64,000 bases of DNA, taken from assembly GCA_037355855.1 (NCBI GenBank), contig CM074760.1, positions 674,501 through 738,500 on the forward strand. The letters run 5' to 3'. Position 1 is the stretch's first letter, and every line of letters starts with the position of its first letter. The notes beneath the pieces are model-generated. The model was not told the DNA's origin. It made no database searches and saw only the letters and a program-made list of their open reading frames with translations. This document shows positions 45,010 through 56,300 of the stretch, in pieces. Source of the DNA: Pseudo-nitzschia pungens (lineage: Eukaryota > Bacillariophyta > Bacillariophyceae > Bacillariales > Bacillariaceae). The position numbers and the translations under genes are program-made.

Positions 45010-46335
45010 TTACTCGAACGGATAATACTCCTCTCGCGGGTGCCGCTGGAAGCATTGCTGCCGATGCCCGTGCCCGTACCGCAGCATCTGTTGCTCGTGC
45101 ACCTCCCTCGCTTCCTCCAGGATCCGGTGGACCAGGTCCTCCACGGACGGAACGTCGTCGATCATCCCCTGGCACTGGCCGACGAACTGCACCCCCCTCC
45201 GCAGGTCCCCGTCCACCGTCGCGGCCATGATGGCTTCCGTCGCCGCCCCGAATTGCGCGACCGCAAACATCTTGTCCCATTGGGTCAGCAGTCCCGGCAG
45301 GACCTTCCAGACCGGAACGCCGAGGGTCCGCGCCGCGGCAAAGGCCCGGTACACCACCACCGGCAGCCACGGCCTCGCTTTCATGAGGTCCCCCGAGGTC
45401 CGGGTCGCGAGGACCCGCGCGGGAATCCCGTCGAAATTGCTCCCGTAGATGGTCCGGCTCTCGTCGGCGCCCACGATCGCTTCCTTGGCGGCCTCCGCCA
45501 GCGGGCTCTCCCTCGTGGTCGCCATGCGCGATCCCATGGCCACCGCGTCCGCTCCCAGGGCCAGCGCCGCGTGGAGTCCCCGTCCGTCGGCGAACCCCCC
45601 GGCCGCCACCAGCGGCGTGTCGGGGAATTCCTTGGCCAGCGACGGCACCAGCACCAGCGAGGTGACGTCCCCCCCGTGGGCCGCCGCCTCGTGGCCGGTG
45701 ACCATCAGCGCATCGGCACCGCTCTCGCCGATCGCCCGGGAGGCGTGCTCGCGGTTGGTGACGGTGGCGAGGAGTTTTCCGCCGTATTCGTCGAGGCCGT
45801 CCCTGATCCAGGGGGCCTTGCCGAGGGAGACGTTGATGATCGGGACCTCCTCCTCCAGGGCCACGATCGCGTTCTCGCGGGCTCCCGGCATGAGCAGGGT
45901 GACGCCGACCCCAAAGGGCCTCGACTTGTGGCTGTTGCTGTTGTTGTTGTTGGCCAGAAGCTCGCGGGTGCGACGAATGGATTCTCGGGTTTCGCGGGCC
46001 GAGAGCGGACCGGTGGCGAGGATTCCGACGCCACCCGCGTTGGAGACGGCCGCCACCAGTTCCGGCGTCGAGATCCAGGACATTCCCGGGAGGACGATCG
46101 GGTGGTCGCAGCCAAAGAGGTCCGTGATGCGGGTGGAGAGGGTGTTTGGATTCGGCGGTTGTCGTTGCGATTGCGAATGCGATTGCGAATGCCGATTTGT
46201 GGAGGAGAAAGGGCGCCGCGAGCGCGTGCCGAGGAGCGTTATCATTCGCGTTCGCGTGCGGCTCCTCGCGAAACCGGTCATGGCAGCTGTCACGCTCGTT
46301 GTCCTAGCAATACGAGGAGACCGGGACGAAATCAT
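45010..46335 (-). CDS. Nitronate monooxygenase-like FMN enzyme
   Basis: Single exon, 441 residues. The TIM-barrel flavin enzyme family (2-nitropropane dioxygenase / nitronate monooxygenase) oxidises alkyl nitronates using FMN and oxygen; some relatives are enoyl reductases, so the substrate is not certain. Visible motifs: CDHPIVLPGMSWISTPELVA at the start of the barrel, SNAGGVGILATG, TGHEAAAHGGDV (the active-site loop, often EAGGH), and the FMN-phosphate loop AAGGFADGRGLHAALALGAD followed by AVAMGSRM. The N-terminal 70 residues are Ser/Arg-rich without acidic residues, which suggests a mitochondrial presequence; ATGs further inside could also be used. It lies in opposite orientation between the two membrane-protein paralogues. 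No frame breaks. Confidence 0.87.
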   Translation of the reverse strand: MISSRSPRIARTTSVTAAMTGFARSRTRTRMITLLGTRSRRPFSSTNRHSQSHSQSQRQPPNPNTLSTRITDLFGCDHPIVLPGMSWISTPELVAAVSNAGGVGILATGPLSARETRESIRRTRELLANNNNSNSHKSRPFGVGVTLLMPGARENAIVALEEEVPIINVSLGKAPWIRDGLDEYGGKLLATVTNREHASRAIGESGADALMVTGHEAAAHGGDVTSLVLVPSLAKEFPDTPLVAAGGFADGRGLHAALALGADAVAMGSRMATTRESPLAEAAKEAIVGADESRTIYGSNFDGIPARVLATRTSGDLMKARPWLPVVVYRAFAAARTLGVPVWKVLPGLLTQWDKMFAVAQFGAATEAIMAATVDGDLRRGVQFVGQCQGMIDDVPSVEDLVHRILEEAREVHEQQMLRYGHGHRQQCFQRHPREEYYPFE

Positions 46336-47339
46336 GTTTGTTTGCTTGTTTGTTCGTTCGCTTGTTCGTTTGATTGCTTGCTTGTTCGTTTCTGTGATGC
46401 CTTTGTGCCTTTACCGTATGAGTCAGTCGGCCATCGTTTGCGTTCTCAAAAATGAATCCGTTCGTCGTTCGCAGAAGAGAGAACAATCAATCAACGAAAC
46501 ACTACCGTACCGTAAGGTTACTATTCTCAAAAACATTGAATCATAAAAAATCATCACACGGTAAGTTAGCAAAAAGATGATCGGTGATCGGTGATGGGTG
46601 ATGTCAAAGTTCGATGATGCGTTTCTTATGCACACGCGCCTTGCAAATGGGAATCTTTGTTCGGAAGGTATGAAAACAGTAAGTTGCCGGAAGGTATGAA
46701 ACATACGAGTAACCTTAATCTTACCTTCCTTGAGTCTCACCAGAAGCTTAACCAGGTGCGTTGCATGTTGCGTTGCAATTGTTTGCAGGCCGAACAGCCA
46801 TCGAACAAACAACTTTTTCGCTCTTCAAGATTTAGAGGCACGCTTTGGCGCGCTCGATAAGTAATACAGCAATAATGGTGATCACACTGCCCTAACGGTA
46901 CATACATAACGACACTAGAAAGAGGTCCTACCGGTAGGTGTACGTGTAGTCAGAGTAGCTAGCACGTATCACAATAATATTGCTGATGCTGGACTTTCGG
47001 TCTTTCTTCTCGATGTTCCTACTTAACCTTACGATGCTTCCAAAGCTACGGTAGTTCTCGTAGTTCTCGTAGTATTCTCACAATTTCCATCAACCTCAAA
47101 CCCAGTCGGAAATCGGCATCAGCATCGATCATCGATTCACGATCACCTCGTTTCACTTCTACGAAGACTTCTGCCGTACGACGCAAGTTGCTTGAACATT
47201 GATAATCTTACCGACAACCGTGGATACTGCTCGACCGCTCGATAGCATCTTCCTCGCAAACCAAACCAAACCAAACCAAGCCAAAGCATCCGTAACAAAA
47301 CAAGATATTATTATACAAGTAATTATTTGTTATAATACA
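46336..47339. other. Divergent intergenic region
   Basis: No gene recognised. It includes an exact GTAAGGTTAC at 46512-46521, variants near 46706 and 47026, and a repeated GTTCTCGTAGTTCTCGTAGT stretch near 47054. Confidence 0.55.
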
Positions 47340-49406
47340 ATGGACGAAGAAAAGGGCGTGCGCCGGCAGAGACGTGGACTCGGATTCCTCCGCGGGTCCT
47401 CCCTGCCACGGGAGCAATACGAATCCTTGGCGGTGGTCGAACCCGATGAACCGGAAGACGACGAGTTGGAAATGAAGAACGAGAACGAGAACGAGAACGA
47501 TCCCAACCAGTACGAATCGGATCGGGTCCAGAACGAATACGGAGACGACGACGAAGGAGAAGAAGAAGGAATTCCTCGCCATGTCCACGGCCCAATCCAA
47601 ATCAAAGAAGAAAGCAAGGACATCTCGCTCCCGTTTTCTCCTCCAAGACATCGACGGCACCGGTTTCATCGTCGACGACGAATGGGGCATCTCTTGCAGC
47701 CACCACCGGTACCACTCACAACAACAACGAGCGAGAAGAATACCCACGCTCGCATTGGAGCTCGATCTTGTACAAGACGCTCCTCCCCGACGAGGGACTT
47801 TCCGTGCGCGGATACCCGCTGATCGATGGCAGCGGTGGGGGCGCCGCCACCAAACTCCTCAAGTTTGTTCTCTGGACCTTTGTTATGGTGGCCGTTGTCC
47901 ACGTCCTCGTCGCGCACCTCTTTGACGACCGGGACAAGGTCCTCAAGATCGTCCACATCTGGCGCTACGAGGCCGATCTGATCGTCCGGGACTGCGTCGT
48001 CTTTTTCGCGGTCGGCCGCCTGTGGGAAGCCGAAAAGCCCGGCATCGACCACCTCGCGTGGATGGGGACGGCGGTCCTGGCCAACGTCTACTTCGAGAGC
48101 CAGAACTTTGTCTGGTTCCTGCAGCACAGCGTCACGCTCTTCCAGATGCACTGCCTGTGGCCGTGGGAACTGTGGGTCTTTGCGCTGGCGCTGCTGGTGT
48201 CGGCGGCCCTGCTGGTGGGAGCGCACGCCCTCCGGGCCTGGAACGAGCGGATCCTCGGCATCAAGCTGGCGGAAATGGGACTGGCGGTCTTTTTTTTCGC
48301 GCTTCCCATGATCACCTCCGATTTCTTTCACCTGCACCACTGGTACGCCGGGTGGCTGATGGGGATGCACTTCAATTACAATGTCTGGTGAGTAGCAGTA
48401 GCAAGCAAGTGCAAGTGTAATAGAGCACGGTTCGGTACGGAACGGTACGGTGTGCGGTGTTTGGGTTTTTGGGTGCCTCTTTTTTGTTGGTTGGTGAGGT
48501 TGATTAGTTGGTTGGTTGGTTGGTTGATTGGTTTGTAGGAGAAAGAGCGGAGAGTGGAGAATGCCGGGGGGTGGGGTGGGGGCGTTGGCAAAGGAGTACC
48601 GTGCGAGTACCAGACAAGGAGTCATTTTGTTGCATTGCATTGCGTTGCGTTGCGTAGCTTGCAGTTTTGTTCTATTCCATTCTCAACCATGATTCTGTGT
48701 TTTGCTTCGTACACCTACGATCCATATGATTTGTATTGATTACGATCATCCCACGCATGGAATCACAAACGGATTCTACCATACGACACGATACGATGCC
48801 ATGCCATGCCATGCCACGCCACACACAATGCGACACTTCGACACTTCGAAACCCATCGATCAATCATTCCCTTTGCGCGCACTACACCGAACTACACTCT
48901 ACAACCTGCATCACATTCGCGCGACAACGACAACAACAACAATAACATGACCAATGATAACACGACCAATCAACAACAACACGACCAATAATAACATGAC
49001 CAATAATTACATGACCAACAACAACTGACCGACAACAACACGAACTACACCAACACGAACTCCAACAACATGAACTGCAACATGAACCGCAACAACATGA
49101 ACCGCAACAACATGAACCGCAACAACATGAACCGCAACAACATGAACCGCAACAACACAAACACAAAACAGGTGGAGCCGGCTGGCCATGGCCTGGTGCT
49201 GGGGAATGTACGTGAACGGGATCGCGGTGTACGGACGGGACCCGGTCCTGACGTGCGAGTACTCCTACTTTCTGACGCTCGACAACCGATGCCCGTACAT
49301 TGCTTGCTACCTGGAGGGACTCGCGGACGTCAACAACACCAACGTCACGGAAATGGTGCCCGTCGACTGGAGGAATTGCTCGGCGACGGATGGATTTCAT
49401 CCCTGA
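47340..49406 (+). CDS. Multi-pass membrane protein, paralogue of 42495-43923; two exons, two +1 frame changes
   Basis: The ATG at 47340 starts an acidic N-terminus ([27 protein letters not shown]). The membrane part includes LKFVLWTFVMVAVVHVLVAH, the FHLHHWYAGWLMGMH motif, CWGMYVNGIAVYGRDPVLTC and the end VDWRNCSATDGFHP, closely matching the upstream paralogue. Exon 1 is 47340-48387 and exon 2 is 49172-49406; the 784-nt intron (GTGAGT to CAG) falls between the two Trp of VW-WSR. The frame changes are +1 at 47568 (GAA G GAA) and about 47686 (TGG G GCA). For the second, a 37-nt GT-AG mini-intron at 47663-47699 is an alternative. Skipping two bases gives exactly 426 codons plus stop. Function unknown. 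Confidence 0.7.
49081..49155. repeat. Five copies of a 15-bp repeat inside an intron
   Basis: CATGAACCGCAACAA repeats five times perfectly, with a diverged sixth copy just upstream, and stops 16 bp before the 3' splice site of the 47340 gene. It belongs to a longer AAC-rich tract beginning near 48920. Confidence 0.95.
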
Positions 49407-50426
49407 GCAAGACAAACAAAACAAAACAAAACAAAACAAAACAAATCAGAACAAAATTGAACTAAACAAAACATGAACGGAACGGAACGGAACGGAACGG
49501 AAAGGAACGGAATGGAATGGAATAGAACACAGCCGGTGCGGGATTGGAACGAGACGAAACGAAACGAAAACGAAACGAAACGAAACGACAAGAACAAGAC
49601 AAGACAAGACAAAACAAAACAACGCAATACCGTGTGCTCTCGATGTGTTTGCCAGCGACGGAACGAGACCAAACGAAACAATAAACGATGATGCAATGCG
49701 ATGCAATTCAATGCGATGCGATGCGATGCGATGAGCTTCTGTGCTCGAGGCCACGTGCGGACGCGCGTACTTTGGGCGCCCAACGAAAGGAATGAGCTCG
49801 ATGGATTGATTCAGTTGGTGGACGAGCCGCGTTGCGTTGCGTTGCGTTGCGTCATCGTCGGGGTGGTTTGGCACACTGCTTACAAACCAAACCATCTATC
49901 CGTCGACCTGCTGTTCGAAGTCGTGACGTGACGGGAACCAAACACAACGAACCATGATCAAGGCAGTACGACGAGCCTCTACGGTGCGGTACATACGGTA
50001 GTCCCTTCTCGACATCCTCTCCGGGCTACTCGCTTGCTGCGAACAACACAAACAATGGTAGGCACGAAACGAACAGACTCGTCGCACACGTGCGATCAAT
50101 GACTCGGTAGTCTAGCAAACGAATTGGTGTCACGCTGGCCTTGGTACAAAAAAGTAATGATGATAATGAAGTGTGTTACGATTTTTCGATATATTACACC
50201 TAGCAAGGGCCATCGGGTGCGGTGCGGACCATGCCATCTATTTTGTCAACGCTTCACAAGATGTTTGTTTCCTTTTCATTCCTGCAATCCCGTCGACCGT
50301 GCGATTATTTCCAAAATCTATTACTTCTCCTTCTTTTGTGCAATGTGATGTGTTGTGGTGTTGTGGTGTGGTGTTGTGATGTCTTTGTCTGGGTGTCTTT
50401 GCGCCCTTGTTTGTACACCATGTCGC
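49407..50426. other. Low-complexity convergent intergenic region
   Basis: A series of short pentamer-type repeats: (AAACA)n near 49410-49445, (GGAAC)n near 49477-49506, ACGAAACGAAACG near 49556-49590, GATGCGATGCG near 49712-49733 and GCGTTGCGTTGCG near 49831-49852. No gene seen. Confidence 0.7.
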
Positions 50427-50706
50427 TTACGCATGCTTCTGGACCAAGGCTTGCAGTTTATTTGCGTCTGCCCCCATTAACTCAGCTACCTCTTCGCCAT
50501 TTTTGTAGAACTTAAAGGTGGGCATGCAGCTGATATTGACCAACGCCATCACCTCGTCGGCTTCGTCAACGTCGACCTTGAAAAAGGCGACAGAGGGATT
50601 TTCTTCGGCCATCTTTTCGAGAACTGGGGCAATCATTCGGCAGGGTGGGCACCTGAACGTGGAATTTGTTGGTTGAAGTTGCCCACGAAATCGCAGCAAA
50701 GGTGTA

Positions 50707-50743
<37 letters not shown>

Positions 50744-51082
50744 GTGCGAGAGAGAGAGAGAGAGAGAGAGACGCATGTGAGACAATAATGATCGACCATC
50801 CCGGGGAAGGACACGCCAAGGCAAGGCAGGTCGCTCCGCTCCGGCACGAAACAAAGATTCGATCGTTCGAATCGATTCGATTCGATTCGATTCCGAGTAT
50901 ACGTAATTCCGATCGGCATGATTAGGATTTTTCGACAGAGTTTGTTCGGCGATCGCCGCGGCACGCTGTGCTGCGTTGGCTACGTACCAGCTTGCCGTGA
51001 AGTCGACGACCACGAGCTTTTTTTCGGACTGCTCGAAAACGAGCTCTGTGTATTCTTGCTCGGTTGTGAGATATTTGACCAT
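50427..51082 (-). CDS. Thioredoxin (cytosolic, h-type-like)
   Basis: Small dithiol-disulfide oxidoreductase; 106 residues. Exon 1 is 50988-51082 and exon 2 is 50427-50652. The 335-nt intron (GTACGT to TTCAG) splits the Trp codon of the active site, rebuilding SWCPPCRM, the classic WC-x-x-C centre with an unusual Pro-Pro pair between the Cys. The cis-Pro loop is SCMPTFKFYKNGEEV. It starts MVKYLTTEQEYTEL without a presequence, so it is cytosolic or nuclear. The intron contains a TG/AG microsatellite. The frame is exact. Confidence 0.95.
50709..50771. repeat. Compound (TG)n/(AG)n microsatellite in thioredoxin intron
   Basis: About 15 TG units followed by a short mixed stretch and about 12 AG units, inside the intron close to its 3' splice site (on the minus strand CT then CA, resembling an extended pyrimidine-rich tract). 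Confidence 0.95.
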
Positions 51083-51095
51083 GGTTGCTGTGTGA

Positions 51096-51137
51096 TTTGG
51101 TTTGGTTTGGTTTGGTTTGGTTTGGTTTGGTTTGGTT
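51096..51137. repeat. (TTTGG)n array in thioredoxin 5' flank
   Basis: About eight copies of TTTGG, beginning 13 bp upstream of the thioredoxin ATG, so probably within its 5' UTR or core promoter. Confidence 0.95.
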
Positions 51138-51865
51138 GTGTTCGGTTTGTCTGTGTTCCAGTTTTGTTTTATGGGAAGAGGAGGGCATCATCGCCCATGG
51201 CCTTTTGAAAAGAGAGGCCGCTTGATTTGGGCTGCACGAATTTCCCCGTCCCGGTCATGTAGTCATCCATAGGGCCTGTGTACGAGTACGAGATGTACGA
51301 CCATGAATTCGAAACATGAGCGAGTGAGTCGTGATCCATTCAATCTTGACCAGTCAAATGAATTCTTGTTCTTACGGTAATTAAGGTTACCAACGGTAAA
51401 ATTATCTTACTGTTGGCTTGCGTAGATTGATTGAAGTAAAATATCTGCCGTACCAGGGTAACCTTTTAATTAAGGTTACCACTGCCAGTTGTGGCCATTC
51501 CAAGAATGAAAATCAAACAGCTGCTTACGAGTAAGGTTAGTCTTACCAGTTACTTGTACGGAAGGCCTTACGAATGGCCGAAAACGGAAAACAGAGTTCT
51601 GTTTGCGTCCCAGTTTCATTCGTTTGTTCATTCGTGTTGAAGGCTTCAAACACGATTCTGGTAAACTTCGTTGTTCAACACACCACAAAATTCTAACGTA
51701 CGACTAATTACTACGAAGTAGAAACACCACTTTTTTAGAGCTATGAAGAAGTCTATTTCAGAAACAACCGTAAAACTTGTCCATCACCCCGAGTAGACGA
51801 GTCTTGTTCTCAGAAGAAGCTCTCAGAAAAAGAAGCTCTCTCAAAGGAAGACAATGCCGTGAAGT

Positions 51866-51905
51866 GCTAGTAGTAGTAGTAGTAGTAGTAGTACTAATAG
51901 TACTA
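51866..51905. repeat. TAG/CTA trinucleotide cluster
   Basis: CTAGTAGTAGTAGTAGTAG followed by TACTAATAGTACTA. One of about ten such clusters in the spacers of this window, often containing the palindromes ACTAGT and AGTACT. Confidence 0.9.
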
Positions 51906-53330
51906 TCAGCATGAGGAGGAGTACTAGCATTCTCCTTACCTCCCTGCTATTGTCACAAATTGGATTCTTCTTGCACGAAGCAAGCACTGCTGCAATGAAT
52001 CCCAAACTTCCTGGAACCTATCTGATGAACAACTTTTGTTGTTTTGCTCACTGGTATGTTCTCAATCATCTTCATCATGATGAATGAACAAGAACAACAA
52101 CACAGGAAGAAGCAAGATCACGATGGTGAGATCATGACAGGTGCCGCCTCCTCCTCCTACTACTACTAGTAGTACTAGTAGCTGCTAGTAGTAGTACTAG
52201 TACTATGTGTAGGCTAATACTAGTACTTTTACTAGGAGGGTGTTCCTGTGTCAATAGGAGTTCATGTCCTCTGCTGCCCCACAACAACAATGAAACTGAT
52301 AAAGAGACTTCAGGATATTTCGTACGAAGTATCTGGCAAGGCAACGGAGCAGCACCGGAGCCATATGCATTGAATATTCACCGAACAGCAGAAGACGATA
52401 TGCACCAAACCGTACCGGGTATCTTACTGCTAGTAGAGCCACTACCCGTGTAGTAAGGTTTACCAAAATCATAGACATTCATGCCTCCGTATCAGTAACC
52501 GGGCAATACTTCGTGCGAAAAAGTACAAATCAGACCTCAACATACCGTACCGTAGTACGGTACGAGTCCAAACTACCGGTTAATGAACAGAGAAAGAACC
52601 AAAAATTGGAAAAATGGGGCTTGACATGACACATGAAACTCGATCAATTCGGTGTCCGAATTCAATTCAATCATCGATGAGTCAATCAGCAGCAGCATTC
52701 CAAGGACTCTGTACCCCTTCCCTCCGAACGAAGAGTCCCATTGTTGAGAGGAGTCCAAGGCTCACATATGCTTACTGCGGTTTGGATTTCAGTGCTGGGG
52801 TCGAATTGCAGCTCACCGGGGAAGAGAAAGGCTCGTGAAGGAAGGCGGCGAACAAAATAGTTCAAACGCACTGAACACGTCCAATTGTTCTGTGACAAAT
52901 TCATTTCCGCCGCCGATCGATTCCGTCTATCCGTCTCGTATCTGCGCGTAACGGTTGCGCCTCGCGTCTACCACACAATAGAAACTTAGAAGGGGACAGA
53001 CAGGCACCAAGTCGCATCTGATCGCAGAGTTTGATTCGACATATTCCTTCGGAACGGTGAATCTGTTGGAATTCTTGGATGCGGACCAAATCTCGACGTG
53101 CTGAAATCAGTCAGCAAAGCCATCTCCATTCTAGAGAGTGTACGAAGGAACTGGCTCAAATACGAATAGAACCAGCTTGCGAGAGGGACGGAGTGAGGAG
53201 TTGAAACGAATCTTGTTGAAACCGAAGAAACTCCAACGCAAAACTCGTTGTGCTAGCACCATCACCAGCGCTTGCAACCACCCTGAACCAAGGCGATTCG
53301 ACTCAGGTCCTGGACGATCCAAACGAAATC

Positions 53331-56300
53331 ATGAATGTACATCAGACCTCTTTCATCGACGAAAATGTTGACGATCAGCCAGAAAGAGATATAGAAACCG
53401 GAACACCAACAGGAGGTGTATCATCGCGAACTCGACCGGCAGAATTGCAATTGGTAATGGAAGAAGAGGAGGAAGAAGAAGACGATTTTTTTCAGGAAGA
53501 GGACGACGAAGACGATGATTTTTTTCAGGAGGAGGACGACGAAGACGACGATTTTTTTCAGCGCCCGGACGACCTGGTATCACCGACTGCAGTGGATCGA
53601 ACATCAAGAACCCCTCCCGGCCTTCGAGCGCTTACCGCATCGACGCGTGCATCCCAGATCGAGTACAACCGAGATCTCGCGACTGCCATGGCGGCAGCAC
53701 TGGCATCGAATAACACGAGAATGTCCAGCAATGATAGCATCATTGATGACAGAGGGAGCGGCAACTACCACCGTCACGCACCGTCCTACATTTCGTCGCA
53801 ACAGGTAGTTTCCTCCAAAACCACATCGATCCTAAGCAATCGCGCAAATAGCACAAAGATGTTTGGGTCGGGGGAAACCGTGCTCGTCAACATGTACCTC
53901 ATGAATATTGCCAACCAAAACCAACACAACAATGCGGCCACCAGCACCTGGCGTCCCAGTACACTGGTCAATAAGTTCGGCTTTCCTCCCAAGGAGGGAC
54001 GGACCCCCGAGGAACAAAGCGGACCCTATCTCTATTTAGCCTGTGCCGTTCGAGCTGTCCACATCGACCACGCCACTCAAGAGCGCTCCTACACGGTCGA
54101 GCGATTCGATACGGGCCAGAGGCAGCGCGCCAGGGTTCAGTGGGGCATGCAGGTCCCTAGGGATGCATTTGCCGCCGAGGTGGCGATTGCAACCGCCAAG
54201 AGCCACCCCGATTCGCACGACGTGGCAACCGAATCAGTCGAGCAATCCCGGTCCAGCAATGTGTTTCGGGACGTCGCCGGGTGGTGTCAGCGAGTCCGAA
54301 TGGCCTCTAAGGTCCGCCTGAAACAATTCCTTCACGGGGAGGCTCCCTTTTCGTGCAAGGTCCGGTGCACTGGAATCAATCTTCTGGTTCTGTGCAGTAC
54401 CCTGTTCTTGTTCCTACAGGTCGTCCAGCTGGGTTGGTTGCCGGCCCACGCGGACGACGACGTTGCAACCTTTGGAACGTAAGTCTATTGTTTCGAGTAC
54501 AATTGTGCTAGAGTTGAGCGATCGATGTTGGGGTGCACAACCAAAACGTTTCACAGCAATGATATGTATGCCTTGTCTGAATAGCAGAATTCTGCTTCGA
54601 ATCGATTTGAGTTTATTTGCGTCATCCTCAAAACAGAACCGTATGATAAACAAGAGTGAAATGATTTTGTTCACACGCACTGACGCATTGTTTTACCAAA
54701 AAAAAAACGTTTTTTGTTGCCTTTGGCAGAGTAATATGGGTTATTCTGGTATTGGAATTGTTGCTTGGAATTTTGATACGACCCAAAAACTACCGGGCAC
54801 TCGTTAAGTCTGACAAAGCTTTCCGACCTTCCACGGTCAGACACATCAACAACATTTACGTGGTGGGAGAAGCCATTGCCTTGCTGACATACCTTCCCGA
54901 AAGTCATTTGCATGCAGCAGACTACAGATGTGTGCCTTACCCACAGGTCTCTGTCACGACTGAGGACTGTCGGAGGCCTCTGGAACTTGCCGTTTTGGGT
55001 CCCACTCTCTGGGAATCGGTGATGGGAAGGCTGGTGCTGGGATCGATGGCCTTTCGGTTCTTTCGCGGTCATTCGACACTGGAAGCAAATGTTGGTAAAT
55101 CAAACCTTTTATCCCGTGGATCGACAGGGAATCGAAAAATGGGTAATACCCTACGATCCCAACACCACGATGCTAAAGATGCATAGAAAGAGAAGGAAAG
55201 AAAAACAAGAGGTACGTCCGCCTAGCGCTAACTTTCTACGGCGGATGTTCGGCGTTATGTGCAAAATTATTTTTATCGGAAAGGTAACTCATAATTTCTC
55301 GCCAACGTCCATACGCCGTTTTCATGGTACATATTGTTGTTCAGGACGACGATACAATCGATAGCGATATAGATGACGAATTTATGGACTCGAGCAACAG
55401 CGACGAAAATCGAAGGCTGAAAAGTGCAGCAAATATCGGCACGGCACTCATATCGGTCAATTGCCAACGAGTGTTGTTTTTGATGATATTTTCCGTGCTC
55501 GGCATTCCCCTATTCTTTTCTGTTTCTCACCGAAACAATGTCGCGGTAAGCATGGTAAACCTATTGCAATCCCAGAATCTGGTTTCGGCGAATGGTGTGC
55601 GAGACTGCGAATACCTTGAGAGTGCCATAGATTCATGGCTGAATATGGCCGTCGTGGATCAACCGCACGTGAAACATCAAAACAGCACTCACGTGTTGTG
55701 GGCGCAGGTCTTGCCAGTGCGATGCCCCTTTCAAAATGATAGGGGTGTAATTACATCCTGCACCAAGAGAGCATCGAAATATCGCAAACAATATCCAGTT
55801 ACGTGTGATGTATGGGATACCGCCGACCCACCGCGTCTGATTCAGGATGATCATGACAATATTCGGAATTATTTCGCTCGAACCCTAGATATTCGGGGCA
55901 GTGGAATTTTTGTCACTCAGGAGCCTTCCATTCCAAATTCATACGCGTTCGAAGCTCTGAACGTTTTCAACGTAACCGTTGTATTCAACCAAAATCCGAC
56001 CATCACATACGTAAACCGATCCGAATTTTTCTTGTTGCTGGCCATATTTTTCATCGGGCTTGCGTTCCTGATCATCATACAGAACGGTGTATACAGTCTT
56101 GCGCTATATCCCATACAACGCATGCTGAGGATCGTCGTCCGTTACGCCGAGAATCCTCTCTGGACCGATGTCAATGAAGGGAGGGAAAAGAACAACGAAG
56201 GAAAACAAACGACCGACGAAATTGGGAGCGTCGAAACCGAACAGCTACTGAATGCGATCACGAAGATCTCGGATTTGTTGAGAAAAGTGTTGGGGTGTAG

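Larger units (their letters stand above)
51083..53330. other. Divergent intergenic region
   Basis: No gene seen. It holds the TTTGG array, TTAAGGTTAC at 51381-51390 and 51471-51480, GTAAGGTTAG at about 51531, GTAAGGTTTAC near 52454, and two dense TAG/CTA clusters (51866-51905 and 52157-52206). Confidence 0.6.

Noticed and set aside
47663..47699. 37-nt GT-AG mini-intron in the 47340 gene
   Set aside because: It would fix one frame change, but it is far shorter than the confident introns here and cannot explain the other sites; kept as an alternative only.
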